A stretch of DNA of 50,218 nt from Thermohalobaculum sp038534135 (lineage in GTDB: Bacteria; Pseudomonadota; Alphaproteobacteria; Rhodobacterales; Rhodobacteraceae). The stretch covers positions 1 to 50,218 of the forward strand of contig JBCAXJ010000038.1 in assembly GCA_038534135.1 (NCBI GenBank), written 5' to 3'. Below, piece after piece: positions 42,158 through 50,218 of the stretch (its first letter is position 1; every line of letters starts with the position of its first letter). Position numbers and translations under genes: made by a program. Under the pieces are notes generated by a model. It ran no database searches and was not told the DNA's origin. It saw only the letters and a program-made list of their open reading frames with translations.

Positions 42158-44104
42158 ATGTCCGACATGGTGCCTGTGCCCGCGGAGATGGCCGCGCGCG
42201 CCCACATCACACCCGAAAAATATGCCGAGATGTACGCGGCGTCAGTCAACGACCCGGACGGCTTCTGGGCCGAACACGGCAAGCGGCTCGACTGGATCAC
42301 CGCCCCCACCGTGATCAAGAACACGACCTACGCATACCCGGATGTCTCGATCAAATGGTACGAGGACGGCGTCCTGAACGTCTGCGCGAACTGCGTGGAC
42401 CGGCACCTTCCGGCGCGCGCCGATCAGACCGCGATCATCTGGGAATCCGACGATCCGAACGTCGACAAGCACATCACCTATGCGCAACTGCACGAGAACG
42501 TTTGCAAGATGGCGAACGTGTTCAAGGCGCAGGGCGTCGGCAAGGGCGACCGGGTCATCATCTACCTGCCGATGATCCCTGAGGCGGCTTATGCGATGCT
42601 GGCCTGTGCGCGGATCGGTGCTGTGCATTCGATCGTCTTTGCCGGGTTCTCACCGGACGCGCTGGCCAACCGGGTCAACGATTGCGGCGCAAAGGTCGTG
42701 ATCACCGCCGACACCGCGCCGCGCGGCGGGCGCAAGACGGCTCTGAAATCGAATGTGGATGCCGCTCTGCTGCACTGCTCTGACAGTGTGAAGTGCCTGG
42801 TCGTCAAGCACACCGGCGATCAGACCACCTGGACCGAAAGCCGCGATGTCGACGTGACAGCGGCGCTGGCCGAAGCCTCCGCCGACTGTCCGGCCGAGCC
42901 GATGGGCGCTGAAGATCCGCTGTTCATCCTCTATACATCCGGCTCGACGGGAAAGCCCAAGGGCGTGTTGCACAGCTCGGGCGGGTACCTCGTCTGGGCG
43001 GCGATGACCCATCAGTACACGTTCGACTATCATGACGGCGACATCTACTGGTGCACGGCGGATGTCGGCTGGGTGACGGGCCACAGCTACATCGTCTACG
43101 GCCCCCTGGCGAACGGAGCGACCACGCTGATGTTCGAAGGCGTACCAACCTATCCCGACGCGGGCCGATTCTGGGCCGTCTGCGAGAAGCACAAGGTCAA
43201 CCAGTTCTATACCGCGCCAACCGCCATCCGCGCGCTGATGGGCCAGGGCGAGGAGTTCGTCACAAAGTACGATCTGTCCAGCCTGACGGTGCTGGGTACG
43301 GTCGGTGAGCCGATCAACCCGGAGGCCTGGAACTGGTATAACGAGGTCGTCGGCAAGGGGAACATCCCGATCGTCGACACATGGTGGCAGACGGAAACCG
43401 GCGGGCACATGATCACGCCGCTGCCGGGGGCGACGCCTACCATTCCGGGCTCGGCCACCACACCGTTCTTCGGCGTAGAGCCGGTGGTGCTGGATGCGCA
43501 AACGGGCGCAGAGATCACCGGCAACGGCGTTGAAGGCGTGCTCGCCATCAAGGAAAGCTGGCCCGGCCAGATGCGCACGGTCTACGGCGATCACGACCGG
43601 TTCGTCTCGACCTATTTCGAGCAGTACAAGGGCTATTACTTCACCGGCGACGGATGCCGCCGGGACGAGCACGGCTACTACTGGATCACCGGTCGCGTCG
43701 ACGACGTGATCAACGTCTCCGGCCACCGCATGGGGACAGCGGAAGTGGAAAGCGCCCTTGTCGCCCATGCCAAGGTCGCCGAGGCCGCGGTCGTCGGCTA
43801 TCCGCACGACATCAAGGGGCAGGGGATCTATTGCTATGTCACCCTGATGTCCGGCGAGGACCCGACCGAGGACCTGCGCAAGGAGTTGCGCACCTGGGTC
43901 CGGACCGAGATCGGCCCGATCGCGAGCCCTGATCTGATCCAGTGGGCGCCCGGCCTGCCCAAGACCCGCTCGGGCAAGATCATGCGCCGCATCCTGCGCA
44001 AGATCGCCGAGGATGACTTCGGATCGCTGGGCGATACCTCGACGCTGGCCGAGCCCGCCGTGGTCGACGACCTGATCGAGAACCGGATGAACCGCAAGGG
44101 CTGA
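42158..44104 (+). CDS. acs: acetate-CoA ligase (acetyl-CoA synthetase)
   Basis: 648 residues; GAAGGGGAAGAG precedes ATG 42158. AMP-forming ligase: YTSGSTGKPKGVLH (P-loop), the acetate pocket region around VGWVTGHSYIVYGPL with Trp, DTWWQTETGGHMI, YYFTGDGCRRDEHGYYWITGRVDDVINVSGHR, and Lys607 (TRSGKIMRR) for adenylation and reversible acetylation. It converts acetate, ATP and CoA into acetyl-CoA. It is preceded by the ABC importer and lies near ScfR and the SLC5 kinase, all consistent with a short-chain acid locus. It ends just before a strong terminator. Confidence 0.97.
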   Translation: MSDMVPVPAEMAARAHITPEKYAEMYAASVNDPDGFWAEHGKRLDWITAPTVIKNTTYAYPDVSIKWYEDGVLNVCANCVDRHLPARADQTAIIWESDDPNVDKHITYAQLHENVCKMANVFKAQGVGKGDRVIIYLPMIPEAAYAMLACARIGAVHSIVFAGFSPDALANRVNDCGAKVVITADTAPRGGRKTALKSNVDAALLHCSDSVKCLVVKHTGDQTTWTESRDVDVTAALAEASADCPAEPMGAEDPLFILYTSGSTGKPKGVLHSSGGYLVWAAMTHQYTFDYHDGDIYWCTADVGWVTGHSYIVYGPLANGATTLMFEGVPTYPDAGRFWAVCEKHKVNQFYTAPTAIRALMGQGEEFVTKYDLSSLTVLGTVGEPINPEAWNWYNEVVGKGNIPIVDTWWQTETGGHMITPLPGATPTIPGSATTPFFGVEPVVLDAQTGAEITGNGVEGVLAIKESWPGQMRTVYGDHDRFVSTYFEQYKGYYFTGDGCRRDEHGYYWITGRVDDVINVSGHRMGTAEVESALVAHAKVAEAAVVGYPHDIKGQGIYCYVTLMSGEDPTEDLRKELRTWVRTEIGPIASPDLIQWAPGLPKTRSGKIMRRILRKIAEDDFGSLGDTSTLAEPAVVDDLIENRMNRKG

Positions 44105-44133
44105 CTGTCCCACTTCCGGATATCTGATAGACT

Positions 44134-44166
44134 GGCCCTGCCCACACCGGCGGGGCCTTTTCTTTT
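44134..44166 (+). terminator. rho-independent terminator after acs
   Basis: GGCCCTGCC (44134-44142), a six-base loop, GGCGGGGCC (44149-44157), then TTTTCTTTT (44158-44166). A 9-bp stem with one T-G pair, 29 bases after the acs stop. Confidence 0.92.
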
Positions 44167-44176
44167 GGGGGATTGG

Positions 44177-45274
44177 ATGACGATCGATCGCGAACAGCTT
44201 GCCGAGATCAAGGCCTATATGGACGAACGCGCCGAGGCCTGGCGGATGCAATCGGCTGAAGCTGCGCGCGCAACCGCACGCGACGAAGTCCATGCCGCCG
44301 ATGGGCGGATCGCCAAGCGCAACACGATCTTCGGCGTCGGGGTCGGTGTGGTCCTGCTCTCGGTCGCGGGTTTTTCCTACCAGGCGATCACCAGCGGGGT
44401 CGAGGTCAGCGCCAAGCAGATCGCCACCGAGGTTGCCGAGAAAGTCGCGAACGATCAACTCGCCGATGGCGGGCGTCTGTTGGATTTGCAGAAGGATCTC
44501 ATCGACAAGGTGATCGCCCAAAGCGGTGGCGTGGCCGTCGCGGCGGCCCAGGCGGATCGGGCGAGTGAGGCGGCGACGCAGATAGCGGCGGATGTCGAGC
44601 AACTCCAGACACGCCTGGAAGCGCTCATCGAAGGTGCCGCTCAAGCCGCCGAAACCGCTGATGCGCAGTCGAGCGCATTGTCCGAACAGATCGACAATTC
44701 CGATGGCTTGCGAGAGGAGCTTCAGGCGGCATTGGTGAGCGCCCGCGCCGTCAAACAGAGTTTCGAGGAAGAGGCGATCGCTTTTCAGGACGCCCGCACG
44801 CAACTCGATACGGCGCAGCGGTTGCTGTCCGAACTGATCGAAGGTGAAAATCCGATTGCCGAAACCGCACAACAGCTGATCGAGTTCGCGCTCGGTGATC
44901 AGGAGATACAGCAGCTTATCGTGGATGCCGCGGCCTTCCCGCCGAGCGCTGTTGTCGCGTTCGCCAATGGTACATGTCCGGCAGGCTGGGGTCCGTACGA
45001 GGCGGCAACCGGACGGTTCCTGCTGGGTACCAGCGAGAAACATCCGCCAGATGCGGTCGGCGGCGCCGAAACCGTGACCCTGACGGCGGCGCAAATGCCG
45101 GCACACTCACACAGTGTTACCGTGCCGACGGTCCATCTGATCGGAAAGAACGAAGGCATCGCGACGGCGGGCCGGAAGAAATCGACACGCTACAACACCT
45201 CGCGCCAGGGATCCGGCAAACCGCACAACAACATGCCGCCATTCCTGGCGGTCAGCTATTGCGTGAAGGGCTGA
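44177..45274 (+). CDS. membrane-anchored coiled-coil protein with phage tail-collar domain
   Basis: 365 residues from ATG 44177; GGGGG precedes it. A cytoplasmic basic/acidic N-terminus of about 45 residues leads to one membrane span (51-70, IFGVGVGVVLLSVAGFSYQA), a long Ala/Glu-rich coiled coil (about 75-245) and a C-terminal tail-collar-like domain from about residue 253 (NGTCPAGWGPYEAATGRFLLGT...AQMPAHSHSV...KPHNNMPPFLAVSYCVKG). Tail-collar domains are found in phage tail fibres and a few bacterial surface proteins. Here the domain is presented at the periplasmic side on a stalk. No phage genes surround it. The role is unknown; a surface or cell-envelope spike is possible. Confidence 0.8.
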   Translation: MTIDREQLAEIKAYMDERAEAWRMQSAEAARATARDEVHAADGRIAKRNTIFGVGVGVVLLSVAGFSYQAITSGVEVSAKQIATEVAEKVANDQLADGGRLLDLQKDLIDKVIAQSGGVAVAAAQADRASEAATQIAADVEQLQTRLEALIEGAAQAAETADAQSSALSEQIDNSDGLREELQAALVSARAVKQSFEEEAIAFQDARTQLDTAQRLLSELIEGENPIAETAQQLIEFALGDQEIQQLIVDAAAFPPSAVVAFANGTCPAGWGPYEAATGRFLLGTSEKHPPDAVGGAETVTLTAAQMPAHSHSVTVPTVHLIGKNEGIATAGRKKSTRYNTSRQGSGKPHNNMPPFLAVSYCVKG

Positions 45275-45351
45275 GGCTTCGACCCGTTCACAGGGCATTC
45301 ATGCCCCGAGAGCCCGGCAGGCCGGTCCTGCGATCGCAGTGACCGCAACGA

Positions 45352-46803
45352 TCAGACAAAGATGAAGTCATCCTCGGTCAACGTGGCCCTGAAATCTCCG
45401 GACAGAGCGACTTCGAAAACCGACTGATCCGACCGCAGATAGGTGCGATCGCTTGCGGCACTGTACGCCAGCCGAAGTTCGCCCGCCTCCGTTTGACCAC
45501 CGTCATCATCGAAGCCGGTAAAGAGGCCGATCCCGCTCAGATCGATCTGATCGATCCCGACTTCGAAGTCCCGAATGACATCGTACTGATTGTCATTTTC
45601 CGCGTCGTCATCCTGACTGTCTGTCTCGGTCGTGAAGACGAACCGATCAGAGCCTTCGTCCCCGAACAGTTGATCCTGATCGGCGCCGCCGAAGATCGTG
45701 TCGTTCCCTCCGCCGCCGAAGACAAAATCGCGGCCTGCGTCGCCGAACAAGCGGTCGTTCTCGTCACTTCCGAACAGACGGTCATCACCGTCGCCGCCAA
45801 AGACAGCGCCGTTGACCTCTCCCGCGCCTTCTCCGACATACCGGTCATCCTGCGCGCCGAGGGTCACATCGCCGTCTATCGTGCCGGAGTTCAAAACGAA
45901 CTGTCGGCCCGTGTCCGCGATGATCGCGCCCTCCGGGTCAGTGCTGAAGTCGAAGTTCTCCACCACGCCAGATGACTGGTTCTCGATGATGATCAGCGCG
46001 TTCGGATCGATCACGTCTATGCGGATCGCGCCCGAGTAGCCCGAGACATCGCCGCTGTTGACGATCCGCACACCGTCGACATCTCCGGAGATATCGATCC
46101 CCGTGACCGAGCCGAAAACGGTCCCGTCATTCCTGATATCGAAGCCGTCGATCTCTCCACCAGGGTCTGTTCGGATCTGGATGCCCCGATCGGAGTCGAT
46201 CGTGCCTGAATTGTTGATTTCGATGTTGGCCATGGAGCGATCCGCCGAAACCAGCACCGCCACTTCATCAAAGGACGCTGTGATGTTTCCGTAATTGTCC
46301 AGCCGACTGCCCGATCCGCTGAACGCAAGGCCAAGTCCACTGCTACCGCCAAAGATCGCGCCGGTGTTGATGATGAGATTATGGTCACCGCTGATGAATG
46401 CACCATCAAGAAAGCCCGAGATCGATCCGAAGTTGTAGATCGTTGAATTCGATCCGGCATGGGAAAGGCCCGCCGAAAACGTTGACCCGATCGATCCGTA
46501 ATTGATCAGCGTCAGATCAGCCCGCGCGCTATTGAATGGTATGGTTTCCGAGCGGATTATCCCGCCGGTCTCATTCACGAATGTCGTGGCCGAGCCGTCG
46601 ATACCGGTGCCGATATCGACCGCTGTATCTGCGGTGCTCAGGCTGCCAAAATTGCGGATGATCTGGTTGGCCGTGCCGTCCGGAACGATCAGCGCTGTCT
46701 CATCGAACGAGACGTCCACGCTGGCGTTGATCAGATAAAGACTGTCCGAGACATCCGCGATGATCGAGCTTGTGACCGGCGGTGTAATGGAGATGATTGG
46801 CAT
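45352..46803 (-). CDS. RTX-type secreted protein with beta-helix-like N-terminal part
   Basis: 483 residues; GGAGG lies 9 bases upstream of ATG 46803 (a longer frame to 46827 exists). Residues about 45-300 are repeats of NxGS/NxGx turns (NFGSL, NYGSIGS, NFGSISG, NTGAIFGGSSG, NSGTIDSD, NSGDVSG), the signature of right-handed parallel beta-helices. Then GGDGDDRLFG, GDAGRDFVFG, GGGGNDTIFG and GDEGSDRFVF form a short calcium-binding roll, followed by a serralysin-like C-terminal domain (DVIRDFEVGIDQIDLSG...DDFIFV), matching a type I secretion signal. There is no N-terminal signal peptide. No transporter in the window. Confidence 0.85.
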   Translation of the reverse strand: MPIISITPPVTSSIIADVSDSLYLINASVDVSFDETALIVPDGTANQIIRNFGSLSTADTAVDIGTGIDGSATTFVNETGGIIRSETIPFNSARADLTLINYGSIGSTFSAGLSHAGSNSTIYNFGSISGFLDGAFISGDHNLIINTGAIFGGSSGLGLAFSGSGSRLDNYGNITASFDEVAVLVSADRSMANIEINNSGTIDSDRGIQIRTDPGGEIDGFDIRNDGTVFGSVTGIDISGDVDGVRIVNSGDVSGYSGAIRIDVIDPNALIIIENQSSGVVENFDFSTDPEGAIIADTGRQFVLNSGTIDGDVTLGAQDDRYVGEGAGEVNGAVFGGDGDDRLFGSDENDRLFGDAGRDFVFGGGGNDTIFGGADQDQLFGDEGSDRFVFTTETDSQDDDAENDNQYDVIRDFEVGIDQIDLSGIGLFTGFDDDGGQTEAGELRLAYSAASDRTYLRSDQSVFEVALSGDFRATLTEDDFIFV

Positions 46804-46931
46804 GATCTCATCCTCCGAGTGCACCACGACACTGCCACCAGAGATTGACGGTAGCGTGACAATCAGCCGGAGGGTTGTGCAAGAGGCAGCGTTGCGCGCC
46901 CGCCGTGCCTACAGGATCTGCAAGCAACCTG

Positions 46932-47492
46932 TCATGCGATCGCGAATGAGCATCGCAACCGCACATTGATCCGCTCGGCCTCGCTGGCACCGGCGGGACG
47001 ATCCGCCCGGATCTCGTGCGCGCCCACAAGTTCGCCCAACTGGATGCCGACCTGATTGGCAATCGCGACGGCCGAGGCGGTCGCGGCATCGGTCGCGCGG
47101 GCCATCGCCTCGGCACGGTCCGCAGGGTTCTCGCCGAAGACAGGTGCCAAATCGGTCATCTCGGCTTTCAATTCGCCCTGCGTGTGCTTGGTGACAAGCC
47201 CGTGGACCTGCCCCAGTTCGGTTGGTCGGGCGCAGTCTATGATGGTCCCGGCCTTCAACTCCTGCGGATCGCGCAGATACTGCATCGGGTCCCCGCCCGG
47301 CTGCTGGCGCAATCGCTCGGTTGGAAGCCCGGCATCCAGCATGCCCTTCAGCATCGTGTCCATGGCCATCGACAGCCGCATACGCTCGGCGTTTGTGGGC
47401 GGTTTGTCGGAGTTCAGAATGATCTCGACCGGATAAGTCACGGGACGCGTCATGAACCATGCGGCGCCCGTCGTCTGAATGATGCGGTCCAT
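46932..47492 (-). CDS. hypothetical protein, possibly SIMPL-like
   Basis: 186 residues; GGGGA precedes ATG 47492. It starts with a possible export-like stretch (MDRIIQTTGAAWFMTRPVTYPVEI) that is too short for a membrane span. The C-terminal half, with NPADRAEAMARATDAATASAVAIANQVGIQLGELVG, resembles the AA-helix plus LGxxLG pattern of SIMPL/DUF541 domains, which are secreted proteins of uncertain function. The resemblance is weak, so the assignment is tentative. It is transcribed on its own, 72 bases from the methyltransferase gene. Confidence 0.65.
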   Translation of the reverse strand: MDRIIQTTGAAWFMTRPVTYPVEIILNSDKPPTNAERMRLSMAMDTMLKGMLDAGLPTERLRQQPGGDPMQYLRDPQELKAGTIIDCARPTELGQVHGLVTKHTQGELKAEMTDLAPVFGENPADRAEAMARATDAATASAVAIANQVGIQLGELVGAHEIRADRPAGASEAERINVRLRCSFAIA

Positions 47493-47564
47493 CGAAAATC
47501 CCCGTTCAAATCATTTCGCGCCAAGTGTGCGGGTACGGCGCAGAATGGTCAACTCCAGCGCGTG

Positions 47565-48257
47565 TCAGGCGCGCCGTGCAGTGATGAAATAGAGGTTCGG
47601 AGAGATGCGCGCCAGCAAACCGTGGAGCGACGGATCGCAGGGATGGACCGATTGCAGGGCCATCCCATGGCGGCTGAGCATTGGCGCGATCTCGACCTGA
47701 CGGACCGTGAAATGAGAACTCTCCAGATACGCCGAGCCGCCAGCGGATTGGCGTCTCAAGCGTTGCCGTAATGCGGCCAAGGCACGGATCAGGCTGCCGG
47801 TGTTCGGGATCGAGACGACCAGTTGACCGCCCGGTCGCAGGACCCGCGCCATTTCAGCCAGGGCTTGTTGCGGATCCGGGACGTACTCCAGGACGCTCAG
47901 GCTGAGCACGCCATCGAAGCTTGCATCCTCGAAGGGCAGGCGTTCGATCGTCTCGACCAGCTCAAAGCTCAGTCGGTTCGCCGCCGGATGGTCCCGTGCC
48001 GCGGATCGGGCGGCCTGCACCATGTCCGAGGCGCCATCGATCCCATGAACAACAGCGCCAAATTCGGCGAGGATCCGCGCGAAGTAGCCACTGCCGCATC
48101 CTGCGTCCAGCCAGCGGCCGTTCGGCTCGAGCATGGGGCGTACGGAGTCGCGGAAGAACCGCGCACGGCGCGCGAAGCTGCCGGATAGGTAGCGCGCATC
48201 CCAGCCCGCTGCCAGATCCTGATGATGGCTGATGGCCTTGTCGAAGGTGTCGGTCAC
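47565..48257 (-). CDS. class I SAM-dependent methyltransferase
   Basis: 230 residues from GTG 48257, overlapping the glycosyltransferase stop as GTGA. Motif I WLDAGCGSGYFARIL with VVHGIDGASDM, DGVLSLSVLEYVPDPQQAL (motif IV) and LRPGGQLVVSIPNTGS (motif VI) mark a Rossmann methyltransferase of UbiE/UbiG-like type. The C-terminal region (SGGSAYLESSHFTV...RISPNLYFITARRA) has a membrane-lipid-linked enzyme look. With the coupled glycosyltransferase it may act on a polysaccharide or glycolipid. Substrate unknown. Confidence 0.85.
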   Translation of the reverse strand: MTDTFDKAISHHQDLAAGWDARYLSGSFARRARFFRDSVRPMLEPNGRWLDAGCGSGYFARILAEFGAVVHGIDGASDMVQAARSAARDHPAANRLSFELVETIERLPFEDASFDGVLSLSVLEYVPDPQQALAEMARVLRPGGQLVVSIPNTGSLIRALAALRQRLRRQSAGGSAYLESSHFTVRQVEIAPMLSRHGMALQSVHPCDPSLHGLLARISPNLYFITARRA

Positions 48258-49153
48258 GATGCGTCGGCCTGTGTGGCACCGGGATGGGGCGCGCCGGTCC
48301 CGGTTGGGATCATCGCGTATTCCGATCCGGCCAGTTGCATCTCAAAGAGCTTGTAGTGCTGGCTGCGATACAAATCCGTGCGCAAGCGGGACCAGATCCA
48401 GCCGACCTTACCGGCCCGCCATGCGCCCAGTCCGAACAGGAAGTAGAGCTGCATCAGGACAAAGCGGCCCGGCAGACGCCAGAAGTTCTGTTTCAACCAC
48501 ATGCGTCGTTCCAGCGCCGACCCGGTCAGCCTGGGTGCAACCGATAGATTTTCGCCGCGAAACTGGGCCATCGCCTCGGCGGTGATGTATTTGTTCTGCT
48601 TGTCGAACCAGTGGTGCAGGTTCGGGCTGTCGTGATGCTCCATCTCGCTGGTCAGCGTCGCGACGTCTCCGTCGACCATGGGATGCTCGTTGACGATGAC
48701 GTCCGAGAACCGGCACTTGCCTGTCCGCCAGATCCGCACCACCCGCTGACGCACCGGCATCGGTCGACCCATGAACCAGAGCCGCCGATTGAACGCGTAG
48801 CCGGTCGCGGCGCCGTTCTGGACGGCGTTCGCGATCTCTGATTTCAGATCGTCGGACAACCGTTCATCGGGATCGATCTTCATCGTCCACAGCGTGTCGA
48901 TCGGCAGATTTTCCAGCGCATAGTTCCACTGATCGCCGAAATTCCGGAACCGGCGTTGCACCACGTGCACACCGTGCGCAAGCGCGATGTCGACCGTGTC
49001 ATCGACCGAAAAACTGTCGACCAGAAACACCTTCTCGGCCCAGCCCGAGAGGTTCTCCAGCACCGCGTCCATGTGGTGCGCCTCGTTCAGCGAAATCAGG
49101 ATGACCGAAATGGGCAGCGGCATGGTGACGGTCCGACGACTGGTGTTCGGCAT
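48254..49153 (-). CDS. family 2 glycosyltransferase
   Basis: About 299 residues from ATG 49153; ATG 49123 (MPLPISVILIS) is an equally possible start and neither has a strong Shine-Dalgarno. GT-A fold: VILISLNEAHHMDAVLENL, VDSFSVDDTVDIA, and the metal-binding KIDPDE (DxD-like) ahead of the acceptor region with RRLWFMGRPMPVR and HHDSPNLHHWFDK. A C-terminal hydrophobic helix (FVLMQLYFLFGLGAW) suggests membrane association. Similar proteins extend lipopolysaccharide core or capsule. Coupled with the methyltransferase (GTGA). Confidence 0.85.
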   Translation of the reverse strand: MPNTSRRTVTMPLPISVILISLNEAHHMDAVLENLSGWAEKVFLVDSFSVDDTVDIALAHGVHVVQRRFRNFGDQWNYALENLPIDTLWTMKIDPDERLSDDLKSEIANAVQNGAATGYAFNRRLWFMGRPMPVRQRVVRIWRTGKCRFSDVIVNEHPMVDGDVATLTSEMEHHDSPNLHHWFDKQNKYITAEAMAQFRGENLSVAPRLTGSALERRMWLKQNFWRLPGRFVLMQLYFLFGLGAWRAGKVGWIWSRLRTDLYRSQHYKLFEMQLAGSEYAMIPTGTGAPHPGATQADAS

Positions 49154-49172
49154 GTCAGTGCCGGAGAGATTT

Positions 49173-49201
49173 CCCGAGACGCGCATGTGCGTCGCCTCGG
49201 G
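49173..49201. other. intergenic hairpin between class III ADH and glycosyltransferase
   Basis: CCCGAG/CTCGGG with an inner ACGC/GCGT and a three-base bulge. It is followed by no T run on either strand, so it is not a clear rho-independent terminator. It may mark the end of the alcohol dehydrogenase transcript. Confidence 0.35.
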
Positions 49202-49222
49202 TTGCTTCGTGTCGAGCCGTGA

Positions 49223-50218
49223 TCAGTAGGTGACGACAGCTCTGATACTTTCGCCTGCGTGCATCAGGTCGAAACCCTTGTTGATGTCGTCCAGCGGCAT
49301 GGTGTGGGTGATCATCGGGTCGATCTCGATCTTGCCCTCCATGTACCAGTCGACGATCTTCGGCACATCCGTGCGCCCGCGCGCGCCGCCGAACGCCGTG
49401 CCGCGCCAGACGCGGCCGGTGACCAGCTGGAACGGCCGGGTCGCGATCTCGGCCCCGGCGGGTGCGACGCCGATGATGACGCTCTCGCCCCAGCCCTTGT
49501 GCGCGCATTCCAGCGCCTGGCGCATCACACTCACGTTGCCGGTCGCGTCGAACGAGTAGTCCGCCCCGCCGCCGGTCAGCGCGACCAGGTGGCCGACGAT
49601 GTCGCCGTCGACCTCCTTGGGGTTGACGAAATCGGTCATGCCGAAGCGGGTCGCCATCTCGACCTTCGAGGGATTGATGTCGACCCCGACGATCTGGTCG
49701 CAGCCCGCCAGGCGCAGCCCCTGGATGACGTTCAGCCCGATCCCGCCGAGCCCGAACACCACGCAGCGCGAGCCGATCTCGACCTTGGCGGTGTTCATCA
49801 CGGCACCGATGCCCGTGGTCACGCCGCAGCCGATATAGCAGATCTTGTCGAAGGGCGCGTCCTCGCGGACCTTGGCGAGCGCGATCTCGGGCAGCACCGT
49901 GTGGTTCGCGAAGGTCGAGCAGCCCATGTAGTGCAGAATCGGGTCGCCATCGAGCGTCGAGAAGCGCGAGGTCCCGTCCGGCATCACCCCGGCTCCCTGC
50001 GTCGTGCGGATCGCCTGGCAGAGGTTGGTCTTGGGGTTCAGGCAGTAGTCGCATTCCCGGCATTCCGGCGTGTAGAGCGGGATGACGTGGTCGCCCGGCT
50101 TCAGGCTGGTCACGCCCGGGCCGACCTCGGCGACGACGCCCGCGCCCTCGTGGCCCAGGATCGCCGGGAACATGCCCTCGGGATCGGCGCCCGACAGAGT
50201 GAACTCGTCGGTGTGGCA
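49223..50218 (-). CDS. S-(hydroxymethyl)glutathione dehydrogenase/class III alcohol dehydrogenase (5' end beyond window)
   Basis: 331 codons plus stop are visible, and the N-terminal about 45 residues lie right of the window. The visible part begins CHTDEFTLSGADPEG, the class III hallmark, and continues with the structural-zinc cysteines CRECDYCLNPKTNLC, NAD-binding GLGGIGLNVIQG, and a C-terminal end AGESIRAVVTY. With glutathione it oxidises formaldehyde adducts (S-hydroxymethylglutathione) to S-formylglutathione, in detoxification or C1 metabolism. A neighbouring formylglutathione hydrolase would be expected but is not seen downstream on this side. Confidence 0.96.
   Translation of the reverse strand, partial: CHTDEFTLSGADPEGMFPAILGHEGAGVVAEVGPGVTSLKPGDHVIPLYTPECRECDYCLNPKTNLCQAIRTTQGAGVMPDGTSRFSTLDGDPILHYMGCSTFANHTVLPEIALAKVREDAPFDKICYIGCGVTTGIGAVMNTAKVEIGSRCVVFGLGGIGLNVIQGLRLAGCDQIVGVDINPSKVEMATRFGMTDFVNPKEVDGDIVGHLVALTGGGADYSFDATGNVSVMRQALECAHKGWGESVIIGVAPAGAEIATRPFQLVTGRVWRGTAFGGARGRTDVPKIVDWYMEGKIEIDPMITHTMPLDDINKGFDLMHAGESIRAVVTY

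Noticed and set aside
42650..45106. 818-residue minus-strand frame across acs and the collar gene
   Set aside because: It spans two certain plus-strand genes and a terminator; composition is that of a shadow.
44177..45274. Prophage remnant indicated by the tail-collar domain
   Set aside because: No capsid, portal, terminase or tail genes are nearby, and the protein has a TM anchor; it is treated as a chromosomal gene.
49173..49201. Rho-independent terminator for the alcohol dehydrogenase
   Set aside because: The hairpin is good but has no T run on either strand, so only a hairpin is reported.

Overview
The window looks like a chromosomal segment of a marine alphaproteobacterium of the Rhodobacteraceae (Roseobacter-like). 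Supporting signs are the high G+C content, RTX and Hint secreted proteins, a ScfR-type short-chain acyl-CoA regulator, an exosortase E/protease fusion, a class III glutathione-dependent alcohol dehydrogenase, and short-overlap (ATGA/GTGA) operons. No replication origin, rRNA or CRISPR array was seen. One tRNA (Leu, CAG) is present.

Left edge (1-2433): the right end of an integrated element. A small coupled ORF and a large serine recombinase abut the 3' end of tRNA-Leu. The recombinase reading frame appears shifted close to its C-terminus. The rest of the element lies outside the window.

2.6-7.3 kb: housekeeping genes (NDUFA9-like epimerase, TraB/GumN-like lipoprotein-scale protein, Nudix CoA pyrophosphatase, CCA-adding enzyme). 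A gene-free stretch at 4.6-5.1 kb carries a minus-strand terminator and a perfect CRP-type palindrome, which together suggest a small RNA.

7.4-18.1 kb: a very acidic RTX protein with a C-terminal Hint domain, an aspartate-type aminotransferase, a gene-poor stretch, a two-TM pentapeptide-repeat protein containing ten 30-bp repeats and a 29-bp perfect inverted repeat, a secreted GH-A-like hydrolase with a duplicated RTX-type tail, and an orphan protein.

18.2-24.8 kb: a compact three-gene operon (sterol-desaturase-like protein, a 56-residue signal peptide plus VPEI-CTERM protein that is too short for ordinary gene calling, and XrtE exosortase/CPBP protease). Next are an Fe-alcohol dehydrogenase, the bicarbonate transporter pair SbtA/PII-like, and an orphan membrane protein.

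24.9-29.7 kb: an acyl-CoA degradation module (thiolase, OB-fold partner, MaoC hydratase, SDR, and a divergent acyl-CoA dehydrogenase) sufficient for a peroxisome-like beta-oxidation round on an unknown acid.

29.8-44.1 kb: a probable acetate/short-chain acid control and use locus. It holds a hybrid kinase, an SLC5-transporter/histidine kinase fusion with a small 2-TM protein and a single-domain response regulator, a ScfR-type regulator with a divergent palindromic operator, a five-gene Liv-type ABC importer, and acetyl-CoA synthetase closed by a strong terminator.

44.2-50.2 kb: a membrane-anchored coiled-coil protein with a phage tail-collar domain, an RTX protein with a beta-helix-like N-terminus, a possible SIMPL-like protein, a methyltransferase/glycosyltransferase pair and the 5'-truncated (by the window edge) class III alcohol dehydrogenase.
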